Source of the DNA: Arthrobacter sp. Marseille-P9274
Lineage (GTDB): Bacteria; Actinomycetota; Actinomycetes; Actinomycetales; Micrococcaceae
Reading direction: 5' to 3'
DNA: 64,000 nt
NCBI RefSeq assembly: GCF_946892675.1
Contig: NZ_CAMPOV010000001.1
Span: 62,001-126,000, forward strand
The translations under genes were made by a program, and so were the position numbers. The number at the start of each line of letters is the position of its first letter. Within the stretch, counting starts at the first letter, position 1. Shown piece after piece: positions 27,301 to 42,300 of this stretch. Below the pieces are notes generated by a model. That model made no database searches. It saw nothing but the letters and a program-made list of their open reading frames with translations, and was not told the origin of the DNA.

Positions 27301-30300
27301 GGTCAGCAGGAGCGCCCCGACGACCGCGCCCGGATCGTCGAAGAGCATGCTCAGCGAGGGATCGTAGCCGCCGAGGCCGTGCAGATCCGGGCGCAGCCCC
27401 TGCATCAGGAGCGGCCCGAGCACCGCGAAGCACACCGCGGCGATGCCCAGGGCGCGGGCGCTGAGGCCCAGCAGCGGAATCGCCAGCAGGAACATCGCCC
27501 CGTAATAGGCCAGGATGATGGCCGCGGGCGGATCCAGCAGGGCGATCAGGAAACCCAGGGCCAGGATGAGCGCCGCCCGGACGGCCAGCGCACTCTTCGC
27601 GGCGGTCAAGGCCCGGCCCCCAACGGCCTGCGCCTTGGCCGCCGAGAGCGAGAGCGATATCCCGGCCAGGAACGCGAACAGCGCCGCCGAGGTTCCCGAG
27701 AGCAGCTGCCAGGTCGTCGTCGGTTCGAAATCCGCGTTCCAGCCCGGCAGGACATGGATGGCCATCATGGCGATCAGTGCCATCCCCCGGGCGGCATCGA
27801 GGGCGGCGATGCGTGCCTTGGCCGGGCCGGCCGAGACGGTGGTTCTGCTCATGGTGTGTGGTTCCTTCACGGGTCGGTCGGCAGGTCGGTCGGCTATCAG
27901 ACGGGCTGGGAGACGCCGGCGCCGGAGGCGGCCACGCCGGTCAGGCCGGCCAGGTCGGCCAGCAGCGCGGAGTGTTCCTCGGCGCTTAGTTCGGCCAGCG
28001 GCGCGCGCAGGCTGCCCGCCGGCATTCCCAGCGCGGCGAGCGCGGCCTTGACCGACGCGGCGGCCGGAGCGCGGAACATTCCCCGGTAGACCGGCAGCAG
28101 TTCCCGGTGCACCGCGAGCGCCTGGTCCACCCGGCCCTGCGAGTAGAGGTGGAACAGTTCCGCCAACCTGTCCCCCACGACATGGCCGACCACGGAGACG
28201 AAGCCGACGGCGCCGATCGCCAGCAGCGGAAGGTTCAGGGCGTCGTCGCCCGAGTAGTACTCCAGCCCGGTCTCGCGCATGACCCAGGAACTGCTCTCCA
28301 GATCGCCCTTCGCATCCTTGACCGCGACGATGCCCGGGTGCTTGGCCGCCGCCGCGAACGTCTCCGGTTCGATGGCGACGCCGGTGCGCTGCGGGATGTC
28401 GTAGAGCATCACCGGCAGGGAGGTGCTGTCCGCCACGGCGAGGAAGTGGCGCAGCAGCCCGCGCTGCGACGGCCGGGAATAGTAGGGCGCCACGAGCAGC
28501 AGCCCGTCCGCTCCCCACTGCTCCGCCGCCTGGGCCAGCCGGATGCTGTGCCTGGTGTCGCCCGCTCCCACGCCGGCGATGACGCGCTTGCCGCTGCCGG
28601 CGACCGCGCGCCGGGCGGCGCCGACCATCTTGGACTTTTCGTGGTCGGTGGTGGCGATGGACTCGCCCGTGGTGCCGTTCACGACCATGCCGTCGTTCCA
28701 GCCGTCGCGGGTCAGCCAGGCTGCGAGCCGCTCCGCGGCGGGCAGGTCCACGCGGTCGCACTGGTCGAAAGGCGTGACCATGGCGGTGAGCACGTTCCCG
28801 AACGTGGTGGCCGCCGTCGTCGCTATTTCAAGGCCGTGGATGGTTGTCATGGTCGGTTCCCCCCGGAAAATGTTGCGGTGCGGTCAGGTTGCAGTGCGGT
28901 CAGTCGGTGCTTTCGGCGAGCTGCTGCTGGCGGCGGACCCCCGGCGACCAGCTGCGGATCGGGTTGCCGGCCCAGTGGCTGGCCGCCGGAACGGATTCCG
29001 AACGCATGACCAGCGAGCCGGGCCCCACGATGGTGTGGGCCTGGAGCCGGCTGCCCGGCAGCACGATGCTGTTCGGCCCCAGCGTGGAGTAATCCTCCAA
29101 ATCGACCTGCTCCATCCGCATGATGCGGTCGTGGAAGAGATGCGTCTGCAGCACGGTTCCGCGGTTGATGCTCACGCCGTCGCCGATACTGATCAGGTCG
29201 AACTCCGGCAGCCACCACGTCTCGCACCAGACCCTGCGGCCGATCTTCGCCCCCAGCAGCCTCAGCCAGAAGTTGAACATCGGCGTGCCCAGGCTCATCC
29301 GGACCAGGCCCGGCACGGCGAGCGACTCGGAAAAGACATCGGCCAGCTCGTTGCGCCAGATGAAGGAGGTCCAGAGCGGATGCTGCGACGGGCGGAACCT
29401 GCCCACCAGCACCCACTTCGCCGTCAGCGCCACCAGGCAGGCGGCGAAACCGCTGGCCAGCAGCACCGGTCCGGCGAGCAGCGCGGCCGCCAGGAGCCCG
29501 GCCTGCAGGTAGATCTGGGCCAGAATCCACACGGTCGCCAGCGCCAGCCAGGCGGTGATCACCACGGGCAGGAAACGGCAGCTTTCGACGGCGGCGCGCG
29601 CTACCAGCAGGCGGCGCGGCGGGTTGTAGGTGCGCGCCGAGTCCGACTGGTCCACCGGGCGGGGCAATTCCACCGCCGGGCGACCGAACCAGTTCGAGGA
29701 CGCCGGCATGTCCTGCGGCGCCGAGGAGAGCACGGCGATCAGCGAGTTGTCCGGCACCTTGTTGTCCGCGCCGACGATCCCGGAATTGCCCACGAAGGAC
29801 TTCCCGCCGACGCTGGCCGTGCCGATGTGCAGCCACCCGGCGCGGGCGCGCGGCGCGGTCGCCAGCGAGTGGTCCGCCATGAAGGACCGGTCCCCGAAGC
29901 TACTCAGATGCGGGATGGTCTCCATCGTCGAGAGCTCCACGTGCTTGCCGACCCGGGCACCTAGCAGCCGGAACCACAGCGGGGTGAGCAGGCTGGCGTA
30001 GATCGGGTAGGCGGACACCAGGGACTTCGCCAGCAGCAGGTTGGAGAGCCAGGCGGCCCACGCCGCCGCCGAATGCACGCTGTGGAAGCCCGGCACGATC
30101 AGCAGGGCCAGCAGCCGCACCAGCCCGGCGGTCACCGCCAGGTAAAGCACCACGGTCATCGCCAGGAACACCGGGCTCCACACCGCCAGCGTCAGCAGCG
30201 CCGCCGCCAGGTCGGTGATCCCGCGGGTCACCGCGAGCACCAGCAGGGCACCGGGTACGACGGCGACCATGGGCATCAGTGTCAGCAGCAGCGTTCCCAG

Positions 30301-33300
30301 CGGGTACAGCAGGGCGATCGGCCGCCGGCGCGGCGCCGCGCCGGTTTCGGCCGGCCATTCGTCGCCCGCCATGCCGACCCGCTCCAGCTGCGAGCCGGCC
30401 CAGCGTTCGCCGTCGGGGACGATGCCGTTCACGCAGCTGCCCGGCTCCACTTCCGCCCCGGCCCCGATGCGCGCCTCGTTCATCACGATGGAGCGGGTGC
30501 CCACGCGGGCGTTCCTGCCGATCCGGACCCGGCCGACATGGAGCCGGTCCCCTTCCAGCCAGTGGCCCGCCAGGTCCACTTCGTATTCGATGGTCGCGCC
30601 GTCGCCGATCTCCGCCAGACCAGTGACCGGCGGCAAGGCGTCGAGGTGCACGTCCCTGCCAATCCTGCAGCCGAGGGCCCGGGCATACCAGGCGGCCATC
30701 GGCGTTCCCATCAACGGCTCCAGCTTGCCGAAGGTGGCGATGCGTTCCGCGGCCCACAGCCGCAGGTGCGTAGAACCGCCCCGCGGATACACGCCGGGCC
30801 TGAGGCGCCAGAGCAGCACCCGCGCCGAGAGCACAGCGAAGATCGCCCGGGACGGCAGGCTGAAGAGCACCATCCAGGCCGCAAGGGTCGGCAGCAGCGG
30901 AGGATTGGGCACCCACGGCGTATCCGTGAAATTGAAGAGCAGCAGGCAGACGATCGCCATGCCGGTCACGTACCGCAGTCCGGAGACGCCGTACAGACCG
31001 GCAATCAGCGGCGCCTGCACCAGCCCTGTCCACCAGGGCGTGGGCCGGACCTCGCGCTGCTCCCCGGTGGTGGTGGCGAGTCCGTCCAGGTACGCTGCCA
31101 GGTCGCCGAGCATCGGGCGGGCATAGAGGTCGGCGATGGAAACCGCGGGGTGGCGGGTCCTCAGCTTGGCCACCAGCTGTGCGGCTGCCACGCTGGCCCC
31201 GCCCAGGGCGAAGAAGTCGCTGTCGCCGTCCAACGGGACCGGTCCCAGCAAATCCGTCCACTTGTCGGCCAGCCAGCCCTCGGTCCCGGTCAGCCGATGG
31301 CCCGCGCCGTCCGCGGCCGCGAGCGGCCAGGGCAGCGCCTTGCGGTCCACCTTGCCCGAGGTCTTCACCGGCAGCTCCGGCACCACGCCGAGGGCCGGCA
31401 CCAGCTGCGCGGGCAGGACTTCGGCGAGCCGCTTCCGGCAGGACGCCAGGTCCAGTTCGGCGCCGTCGTCGGCGACCAGGTAGCCGGCCAGCACCTTGTT
31501 CCCGCTGGGCGTGGTCTGCACCGCCGCCGCGGCCGCGGCCACGCCGTCCAGCCGTGCCAGCGCCTCGTCGATTTCGCCCAGCTCCACCCGCCGGCCGCCG
31601 AGCTTGACCTGCTCGTCGGCGCGGCCGACGAAGAGCAGGCCCTCCGGATCCGCGCGGACCAGATCGCCGCTGCGGTAGGCGCGCTCCCAGCCCAGGGTGG
31701 GCATCGGCGCGTACTTCTCCGCGTCCTTGGCCGGATCCAGGTAGCGGCCCAGGCCCACGCCGCCGATGATGAGTTCGCCTTCCTCGCCCCAGGCGACGGG
31801 ATGGCCTTCAGGATCCACCACGGCCAGGTCCCAGCCGCGCAGCGGGAGCCCGATCCGCACCGGCCCGGAACCGTCGAGGGCCGCGCCGCACGCGATCACC
31901 GTCGCCTCCGTGGGCCCGTACGTGTTCCAGACTTCGCGCTCCGGTCCGGCGAGCCTGGCCACCAGTTCGGCGGGGCAGGCCTCGCCGCCGAAGATCAGCA
32001 GCCGGATGTCCGCCAGCGCCTCCTTGGGCCAGAGCGCGGCCAATGTGGGGACGGTGGAGACCACGGTGACGCTGCGCTCGGCCAGCCACGGGCCGAGGTC
32101 CGCGCCTGATCGCACCAGTGACCTGGGCGCGGGCACCAGGCAGGCCCCGTTGCGCCAGGCCAGCCACATCTCCTCGCAGGATGCGTCGAAGGCGACGGAT
32201 AGCCCGGCCAGTACCCGGTCGCCGCGGGTGAGCGGATGATCCTGCAGGAACATCTCCGCCTCTGCATCCGCCCACGCCGCCGCGGAACGGTGCCGGATGG
32301 CCACGCCCTTGGGCTTTCCGGTCGAGCCCGAGGTGAAGATGATCCAAGCATCGTCGTCGGGGTGCGGCTGCGGGCTGTGTCCCAGCCGCTGGACGCCGGG
32401 AATCGTCGCCACCACCAGCCCTTCGCCGATCACCGCGCAGACCTGTGCCTCGGCCCAGACGGTCTCCGCCCGTTCGTCCGGCTCGTCGGCGTCCACCGGG
32501 ACGTAGGCCGCGCCGGCTACCAATACGCCCAGGATCGCCACGTACAGGTCCACCGATCCCGAAGGCACCCGGATGCCGACCCTGTCCCCGGCCCCGATGT
32601 CCGAGGCCCACAATCGGTGTGCCATTTCGTCGATGCGCGCGCCCAGGTCGCGGTAGCTCAGGCAGGTGGCGCCGTCGTCGATGGCCGGAGCCTCCGGATA
32701 GCCGGCGATGGTTTGCCGGATGATGTCCACCAGCGTCCGTTCCTCCGCCGGCGGCCGGCTGGGATACAGCGCGGGCCCCGCGAGCGGCGCCTCATCCGGG
32801 CAGACTGGTTTCTCCAGCAGGCCGGCCGCCGCCACGGCGTGCGGCAGTGCAACACTCTTCAACGATTCCAAAATTTCCCCCACAGAAGTCCGGATCATCC
32901 CTGCCGTCCGGATGGTGCGAGTGACACCGAGGCATGGCAGGGCAACGCGGCACCGCCGGCGGCCTTGGGCTGCCGGCTGCGCCGTAAAGCTAGGTCTCGT
33001 AAAGCTGGTTAGAGAACGTTAGGTCGGCGGACAGTGCGTCCCGCCGTTTCCCCCACACCTGAACCCTACGAAGCCGAAGCCGGAGCTGTGATGCGTAGCG
33101 CCTACGGGAGTTGCCCTAAGCAACTACGCAATTGACCGTTTCAACTACCGGTCCTGCCGATCGCACTACTCGAAAGCGGTGGTCGGCGTCCCACGAAACC
33201 GCCCGCGGCTGGCAGGATGTTGCCGATGACACCAGCCAAGCACCGCGCCGCCGCCCTCGCGCTGGCCTTCGCCGCCGCCACCGGGTGCTCCGCGCCGGTG

Positions 33301-36300
33301 TCCGGTTCCGCCGGCCCGGCGGCGAGCCCTGCCCCGTCGCCAGCCGCCGAGGGACCGTGCCGGCTGCTGGCCGAGGGGCGGGTCGCCTTCGAAGCCGGCG
33401 GCGCCGACCACGTCACCTTCGCCATCGGGGAGGCCTACGGCAAAACGGAGGTGAAGCTGACCGCCTGCGTCCGGGTCCCCGGCGGCTACGCCGAAGAATG
33501 GGAGGCCGTCGGCTTCACCGGCAGCGAGGGATTCGGCAAACCCGGACCGGTGCGGGTGAACTCTTTGCTGACGCCATCGGGCTCCTACACCGTCACCGAG
33601 GCCTTCGGCCGCGAAAACCCGGGCACCGCGCTCGAATACCACGAACTCAGCCCGTCCTCGCGATGGGGCGCCCGTCCGGGAGACCACTACCAGCAATACT
33701 TCGAGGGCACAGGGGCATGGCCGGACGAGAACCTCTGGGAGCTCATGGAGGACGGGCTCTACGAGCAGGCCGCGGTCATCAACTACAACCGGCCGCCGGA
33801 CATGGAACCGCGGCCCGGCCTCTCGCACGCGATCTTCCTCCACGCGGGGATGGAGGAATCCTGGGGCTGCATCTCCACCGACCTGGCCACGGTCACGGCC
33901 TTCCTGCGGACGGCGGTTCCGGGCGACCGGATCATCATGGGCGTCGAGGATGCGGTCTTCGCCGCGCCAGGACCAGCGCGGGGGTGATCAGGGGCCCGGA
34001 CGTACATCTCCAGCGAGTCGCCGGAGTCGAACAGTTCCCGGTGGTGCCGGAGAGCCCTCCCGCGGGAGAACCCTCCGGGCCCGAAGGCTCCGGAGGGTTC
34101 CTGCCGCGGCGGGCGCCGCCGTCGTTGTCCTCTATATGTCAGGCGCCGTGGGCGCGGGAGCGGGCTAGAAGATGGAGCCCCGGATCAGGTAACCGAAGTA
34201 GCGCGAGCCGTCCCCGCTGGAGGCGTCGCCGGTGAAGCCCTGGTCAGGGTTGGACTCGTTGTACTCGGCGGTGGCGTTCAGGAAGCTCTCCATCACGGAC
34301 GCGGGATCGCCGCTGCAGGTGCCGCTGCTCAGGCAGAGCGCCACGGTGCCGGCGACCGCCGGGCTGGCGAAGCTGGTGCCGTGGTTGTTCCCGTAGCCGC
34401 CCGGGATGGTGGACTGGACGCAGACGCCGGGTCCGGCCACGGTGTGGCCTTGGTCGCCGGAGCCGGTGGCGTAATTGGAGAACGACGCCGGGCCGTCATC
34501 CTGGGCGTACCGGGCCAGGTCTTCGCCGTCGCAGACCGAAGATCCGGCGCCGCCGGACTTGCCGTCGAAGTCGCCGATGGCCGTGGCCGTGAGGACCTCG
34601 TCGTAGGCAGCCGGGACGGTGGTGGCGAAGTCGATGCCGCTGTTGCCCGCGGCGACGGCGTAGGTCACGCCGGCCTCGACCGAGCGGCAGATCGCCGCAT
34701 GCATCGGGTCGCCGCTGCTGCCGCAGTCGCCGTCGTCCGTGCCGCCGCCGCCGATGCTGACGTTGGCCACCGCGATGTCGTTGTCCGGATCATCGTCCGT
34801 GCGGGTCGCCGTCACCCAGTCGAAGGCGCACAGCAGGGCGGCCTCGGAGATCGCCCCTGCACTGTCCATCACCCGGACGGACCACAGCGGGGCGCCGGGC
34901 GCCATGCCGACCACGCCCGTGTCGTTGTCACTGGCCGCGGCGACGCCGGCCACCGCGGTGCCGTGCCCGTAGACATCGATCACCGGAGACTCGTCCGTGG
35001 CGCTGCCGCTGCTGCAGTCCACGCCGGCCTGGACATTCAGGTCCGGATGGCTGCCGTCGATGCCGGTATCGATGATGGCGATGTTGACGCCCACCGTGCC
35101 GCTGCCGTCACCGGCCTTGGCGCTCGACTCGTCCGCGCCGGTGCGGGTCACGCTGCGCGGGACGGTCTGTTCCGCAAGCGAGAAGGTCCGGTTCGGCGCC
35201 ACATAGGCGACGCTCGGGTCGGCCGCCACGTCCCCGGCTTCCGCCGCGGTCATCTCCGCTGAATAGGCAGGCCCGGCGTGGCTGTAGGTGCCGGTTTCGG
35301 TCATCGAGTACTGGTTGTCGTGCACGTCCGCAACGGCTTCGGCGTCCACGTTGTCCTTCAGGACCACGATGTATTCGTCCAGCGGCTGCGCCGCCGAAGC
35401 CGGGGCCAAACTCCAGCCGCCTGCCGCCATTCCCAGCGCGGCTCCCATAGCCAGGAGCCGGCCGGCCCCCGAGCGCTTTCTTCCCATGATGTCCTCCCAA
35501 GTACGGACCTAGATGCCAATCCCCCGATTGCCTTGCCGTCCGTCACACCCGCCCCCAAGCGCGCGGTTGGAATTAGTATGGCGCTGCCGCCAGTTCCCGT
35601 CTAGGGCAGTTTGAAACCATTTCGTTATGTTCCGGCTTCGCTACGACACATGCTCGATATGCGTGATCAGCACCGAACAGTGCGCGTGCGCGGCCACCGC
35701 CGAGCTGACCGACCCCAGCAGCAGGCCGGCGAATCCCCCGTGCCCGCGGCAGCCGACGACCAGCAGTTCCGCATGCCGGCTGGCCTCGATCAACAGGTGC
35801 GCAGCCTGTCCCTGCTGGATCGTCCGCGCCACCCCGGTGGGCTCTTCGGAGCCGAACACGTCGCGAACGCTGGCCTGCAGCAGCTCGCGGGCGTCGTCCG
35901 CCGGATTCCATTGGTAGGCCGCGGTCGGCTCGACCATCAGGGGGTACTGCCAGGCCGTGAGCACCTCGATGTCGCAGCCGAGCAGGCCGGCGAAGCGCCG
36001 GGCTTCCCGCAGGGCGTGGTGCGCGTGCGGGGATCCGTCCACGCCCACCAGGACCAGCGGGCGGCGGGCGCCGTCGTCGTTATTCATGGCTTCCTCTCCG
36101 TGCGCCGCCGTTCCGCCTCGGCGATCCGGGGCACGGTCCGCACGAACGTGTCCGGATTCAGCGAGATCGTGTCGATGCCCTCGTCCACCAGGAAGGCGGC
36201 GAAGTCCGCGTGGTTGCTGGGGCCCTGCCCGCAGATGCCGATCTTGATGCCGGCCGCGTGCGCGGCGACGATGACCTGGCTGATCATCCGCTTCACGGCC

Positions 36301-39300
36301 TCGTCCCGCTCGTCGAACAGCGGTGCGAGCAGCTCCGAATCCCGGTCCACGCCGAGCACCAGCTGGGTCAGGTCGTTGGATCCGATGGAGAAGCCGTCGA
36401 AGCGCATGGCGAACTCGGCGGCGAGGACCACGTTGGAGGGGATCTCGCACATCATGTAGACCTGCAGCCCGTTCTCCCCGCGGACCAGCCCGTTCGCCGC
36501 CATCACCTCCAGCACGCGGTCCGCCTCCGCGGGCGTGCGGCAGAAGGGGACCATGACGACGACGTTGCCGAAGCCGAGCTCTTCGCGCACCCGCTTCAGC
36601 GCCCGGCATTCGAGCGCGAAGCCCTCGCGGTAGCGCTCGTCGTAATAGCGCGACGCACCCCGGAAGCCGAGCATCGGGTTCTCTTCGGCCGGTTCGAAGG
36701 CGCTGCCGCCGAGCAGGTGGGCGTATTCGTTGGTCTTGAAGTCGCTGAGCCGCACGATCACCGGGCGGGGGAAGTACGGTGCGCTGAGCTTGCCGAGGCC
36801 GGTGGCGAGCGTCTGGACGAAGTACTCCCCCGGGTCCGCGAAGCCGGCGGTGAGCTCGCGGATCCGCGTGGCCTCCTGCGGATCCGCCACGCGCTCCGGA
36901 TGCACCAGGGCCATCGGGTGGATCCGGATGACGTCGTTGATGATGAACTCCATCCGGGCCAGCCCCACCCCGGCCGCCGGCAGCCGCCACCAGCTGAATG
37001 CGGCGGCCGGGCTGGCCACGTTGACCATGACCCCGGTAGCAGTCTGCGGCAGCTCGGCGAGGTCGATCTCCTCGGTCTCGAACTCCAGCGCGCCGGCGTA
37101 GACGTGGCCCTCGTCGCCCTCGGCGCAGGAGAGCGTGATCTGGTCGCCGTCGCCGATCGCGTCGGTCGCGTTGCCGGTGCCGACGACGGCGGGAACGCCG
37201 AGTTCGCGGCTCACGATCGCCGCATGGCTGGTGGTGCCGCCGTGTTCGGTGATGATGCCGGCGGCCCGCTGCATCACCGGAACCCAGTCGGGGTCCGTCA
37301 TCTCAGTGACCAGCACGGCACCGTCGCGGAAGCGGTCGATATCCGCGGCGCTGCGGATGACGCAGGCCTCGCCCACCGCGATGGAGTCCCCGATGGCGGC
37401 GCCCTTCGCCAGCAGCCGCCCTTCGCCGAGCAGACGGTGGACGCTGAAGCGGCTGCCGCTGCGCCCGGTCTGGACCGTCTCGGGTCGGGCCTGGACCAGG
37501 AACAGCTCGCCCGTGGTGCCGTCCTTGGCCCACTCCATGTCCATCGGCGTGCGGTAGTGGTCTTCGATGGCGACGGCCCAGCGCGCCAGCTGCAGGACCT
37601 CGCCGTCGGTAAGCACCAGGGCTTTGCGTTCCCGCTCGCTGGTGTCGACCAGCCGCGTGCGCACGCTGCCGCCCCGGCCGTACACCATCTTGCGTTCCTT
37701 TTCGCCGCGCGTGCGCTCGATGATGGGGGCGAAGCCGTCGCGGCCCAGCAGCGGCTTGTAGACCAGGTACTTGTCCGGGTTGATGCTGCCCTGCACCACC
37801 GTCTCGCCCAGTCCCCACGCCGCGCTGATCACCACGGCGTCCGGGAAGCCCGTCTCCGTGTCGAGCGTGAACATCACTCCGGCGGCACCCACGTCGGACC
37901 GGACCATCCGCTGCACGCCGACGGACAGGGCCACCTGCAGGTCGTCGAAGCCTTTGATGGCCCGGTAGCTGATCGCGCGGTCCGTGAAGAGCGAGGCGAA
38001 ACAGCGCCGGCAGGACTCCAGCAGGACCTGGTCTCCGGCGACGTTCAGGAACGTCTCCTGCTGGCCGGCGAAGCTTGCGTCCGGCAGGTCCTCCGCCGTC
38101 GCGCTGCTGCGCACGGCCACCGCCGCCGCGGCCGCTGGCAGACCCGAACGCTCCGAGAGCTGCCGGTACGCCTGCAGGATGGCCGCGGCCAGGTGCGGCG
38201 GAAACTGCGCCGCCAGGAACAGCTCCCGCACCGCGTGCCCGGCCTCGGACAGCGCCACGTCGCCGGAGCGGTAGCGCTCCAGCCAGCCGCGCATGCCCGG
38301 CTCCATGCCATTGGCCCGCACGAACTCCCGGTAGCCCTCGGCCGTTACCGCAAAACCTTCCGGCACGCGGACGCCCGCACCGGCCAGCGTCCGGACCATC
38401 TCGCCGAGCGACGCGTTCTTGCCGCCCACCAGCGGCACGTCGGCCATCCCCGTGTCTTCGAACCACACGATGTAGGACTTGTCGGCCGGGATCTGCTGCT
38501 CCACGGTGCTGCTCCCGTCACGGCCTGGTCAGGCGCAGCGAGTCCAGCAGGTCGGCGCAGGCCTGCTCGCAGCGGGCGCAGGCCTCCCGGCAGAGACGGC
38601 AGTGCGGGAATGCCAGATGCGGTTCGCACTGTTCCTGGCAGGCCCGGCACGCGGACATGCAGGCCTGGAGCAGCGCCCCCATGAAGGCCTTCCCGCTGTC
38701 CGTCCCGGGCGATCCGAGCCGCGGCAGGATCGAGACGGCCGCCAGGCACATGTCCGCGCAGTTGTCCTGCGCGCGCTGGCAGGTGCGGATGTTCGCCGCG
38801 CCCTGTTCGTCCAGCCAGGCGTCCGCACCGGAGCGGCAGGCCTGGGCGCAGTCGAAGCAGGCATCGATGCACACTCCGCGGGCCAGGCGGTGCTCGGGGG
38901 CGGTTTCCGGGGCCGTCGGGTGCACGGCCAGCACGTGCTGCGTACTGCTCATCGGGTCTCCCTGCCGTCGGGCGCGGGCCGCGACGCAGCTTTCGAAGGC
39001 CGGCGGCTTCCGCGGCGATATGGATGCGAGGCTACGCCTGTTCGCGCGAAGCCGCACCTGCCATTCGGCAGGTATTCCGCCGGTGGCCGCGCCCTGTCCC
39101 TGCGGCCCGGATACGTCGCCGCTGGCTTCGCCGCTAGGGACGGGACGTGCGGCGCCTGGCCGCGCGGGCGGACCGGCGTTCTTTGCGCCGAACCGTTCGC
39201 TGGTGCGCGGCGTTGCCCAGGCGGCTGTGCAGGAGCAGCAGTCGGGGAACCGCCACGTAGACCGCTATCGGGACCACCACCAGCGTGAGGGCGAGTGCGC

Positions 39301-42300
39301 GCAGGACGGGATGCCACCCCTCGGTGAACGGCCCCATGACGGTCATTCCGACCGCGACCATCGGGAAAATCGCGCACCATGTGAGGATCGCCCGGACGTG
39401 GACCGAGGCGACGCCGGGGCTGCGGTGATGGTAGGTGTCGGTTTCGTCGGCGGCCAGTGCCTTGCCCTCGTGCTCCAAATGCTCTCCAGGTGTAGTTCCG
39501 TATCGTGTCGTCCCAGAGATGGTGCGGGGTGGGCGAAGAGCTACCGTCGTCCACCGGCAAAACATGGGAAACACCTGATTTTAGTCCGGTGGGAGCCCCT
39601 CCCCACGGCCCAAGCCCCTGCCCAAAGCCGCCCGGCGCAGGGATACTGGAGGAATCCCCATCCGCCCAGGGAGTCGAGGGGTCATGAAGGCCTGGTGGAT
39701 CGACCATACTGCCCCGCTGACGGGCCCGGTCCGCCACGGTCCGCTGCGCTTCGGCCATCTTCCCGATCCGGTTCCCGGTGCCGGCGAGCTGCTGGTGCAG
39801 GTGCGGGTCTGCGGCGTCTGCCGCACGGATCTGCATCTGGCCGAGGGAGACCTGCCGCCGCACCGCCGGCACGCCGTGCCCGGGCACGAGGTGGTCGGCA
39901 CCGTGCTGGAGGCCGGCGGGGGCTGCACGCGGTTCCGGGTCGGCGAGCGCGTGGGCATCGCGTGGCTGCGCAGCACCTGCGGCAGCTGCCGGTTCTGCCG
40001 GCGAGGCGCGGAGAACCTGTGCCTGGCGCCGCGGTTTACCGGTTGGGACGACGACGGCGGGTATGCCGAGCGGGCGACCGTCCCGGAGGATTTCGCGTAC
40101 CGCATTCCGGACGAGTTCACCGACGAACAGGCCGCACCCCTGCTCTGCGCCGGCATCATCGGCTACCGGGCGTTGCGCCGCTCCGCGCTGCGTCCCGGCG
40201 GCCGGCTGGGCATCTACGGTTTCGGCGCCTCGGCCCACCTGGCCGCGCAGGTGGCGATGTACGAGGGTGCCGAGGTCTACGTGATGACCCGTTCCGGGAC
40301 GGCGCAGGACCTGGCCGCCCGGCTGGGCGCCGCCTTCGTGGGCGGCGCCGAGGACGAACCGCCCGAGCTGCTGGACGCCGCGATCCTCTTCGCGCCGGCC
40401 GGCAACCTGGTGCCGGCGGCGCTGCGTGCGCTGGACCGCGGCGGAACCCTGGCCGTTGCGGGCATCTACCTCAGCGCCATTCCGCCGCTGGACTACACGG
40501 CCGAGCTCTTCCAGGAACGGCAGCTGCGCAGCGTCACCGCCAACACCCGGCGGGACGGCGAGGAACTGCTGGAGCTGGCCGCCCGGATTCCGCTGCGCCC
40601 CACCACGGTCAGCTATCCCCTGGAACAGGCGGGACAGGCGCTGCGGGACCTGGCCGCCGACCGGATCACCGGCGCGGCGGTCCTTCGGGTCTCCGCCGGC
40701 TCGGCCCCGTGAACCTGTCCGGGCGGCCCGGCGGGGTCCGTGCTCAGGCCGAGCATGGCTTCCATGGCGCTACCGGACGGAACCCGAATAGCGCGGTTCC
40801 CGCTCCGCCGGGACCGCAGCCGCCGTCGTCGTACGCCCCGGTCCCAGTGCCCGCAGGGCGTTGAGGATCGTGGCCAGGTCCACCAGTTCCTGCGACAGCG
40901 CTCCGGCCACCGCAGGCATGAAGCCCAGTGCCGCGAGGATCATCAGCCCGATGCTCAGCGCGATTCCGATCCAGATGCTCTGCAGCGCGATCTTGACGCT
41001 GCGGCGGCCGATCTCCACGGCCTGCGCCACCTTGGAAAGATCGTCGAGCATGATCACCACGTCGGCGGACTCGCTCGCCGCGGTGGACCCCTTCGCGCCC
41101 ATGGCCACGCCCACGTCGGCCGCCGCCAGCACGGGCGCGTCATTGACGCCGTCGCCGACCATCATGACGGGCCGCTGTCGCAGGGCCCGCACCGTCTCCA
41201 CCTTGTCCGCGGGCAGGCGCTCCGCCTGCACCCGGGTCAGCCCGACCTCGGCGGCGATGTGCCCGGCCGTCTCGCGGGCGTCGCCGGTGAGCATCAGGGT
41301 CTCCGCCACCCCGAGCGCACGCAGCTGTTCCAGCACCGAGGCGGCGTTCGGCCGCACGGCGTCGCTCATCACCAGCGTCCCGGCGAAGTCCCCGTCCACC
41401 GCCACATACACGGCCATCTCGCCGCTGGCCAGCGGAGTCCGCTCCAGACCGCGCGACCGCTCGGCCACGAAGGCCGGTTTGCCCACGACGACGGCGAGCC
41501 CGCCGATCTGGGCAGCGACGCCGTGGGTGGCGGCCTCCTCCGCGTCGGAGGCCGCCTGCAGCTCCAGCCCGCGGTCCGACGCGGCCTCCATCACCGACGC
41601 CGCCAGCACATGGGAGGAGTACTGCTCGGCCGACGCAGCCAGCCGCAGCAGCCCGTCCGGTCCCAGCCGCCGCCCCGCGTCACCGGCCGGCCGAACCGCC
41701 AGCAGCACCGGACGGCCGCCGGTCAGCGTGCCCGTCTTGTCGAACGCCGCAACCTTGACCCGGCTCAGCTTCTCCAGCGTGCCGCCGTTCTTGATGATGA
41801 TCCCGGCCTTCGCCGCCCGCCCCATGCCGCTGACAAAGGCCACCGGCGCCGCGATCAGCAGCGGGCACGGCGTCGCCACCACCAGCACCTCGGCAAACCG
41901 CGCCGGGTCGCCGCTGACCAGCCACGCCGTTCCGGCCAGCAGGAAGGCGAACGCGGTGAACGGCACCGCGTACCGGTCGGCCAGCCTGACCACCGGCGCA
42001 CGGCTGGCGGACGCCTCACGGACCAGCGCCACGATCCGGCTGTACTGCGAGTCCTCCGCCGTCGCCGTGGCCCGGATCCGCACCGCCGCCTGCCCGTTGA
42101 GCGCGCCGCTCATCACGTCCTGCCCGGCCGTGCGCTCCACCGGGAGGCTCTCGCCGGTCAGTGCCGACTCGTCAAAGGAGCCGAAGCCGGACAGCAGCGT
42201 CCCGTCGACCGGCAGCACCTCCGCCGGGCGCACCAGCAGTACGTCACCAAGGCGGACCTCGTCCACGCTGATCTCCTCCGGCGGCTCGCCCTCCCGCTCC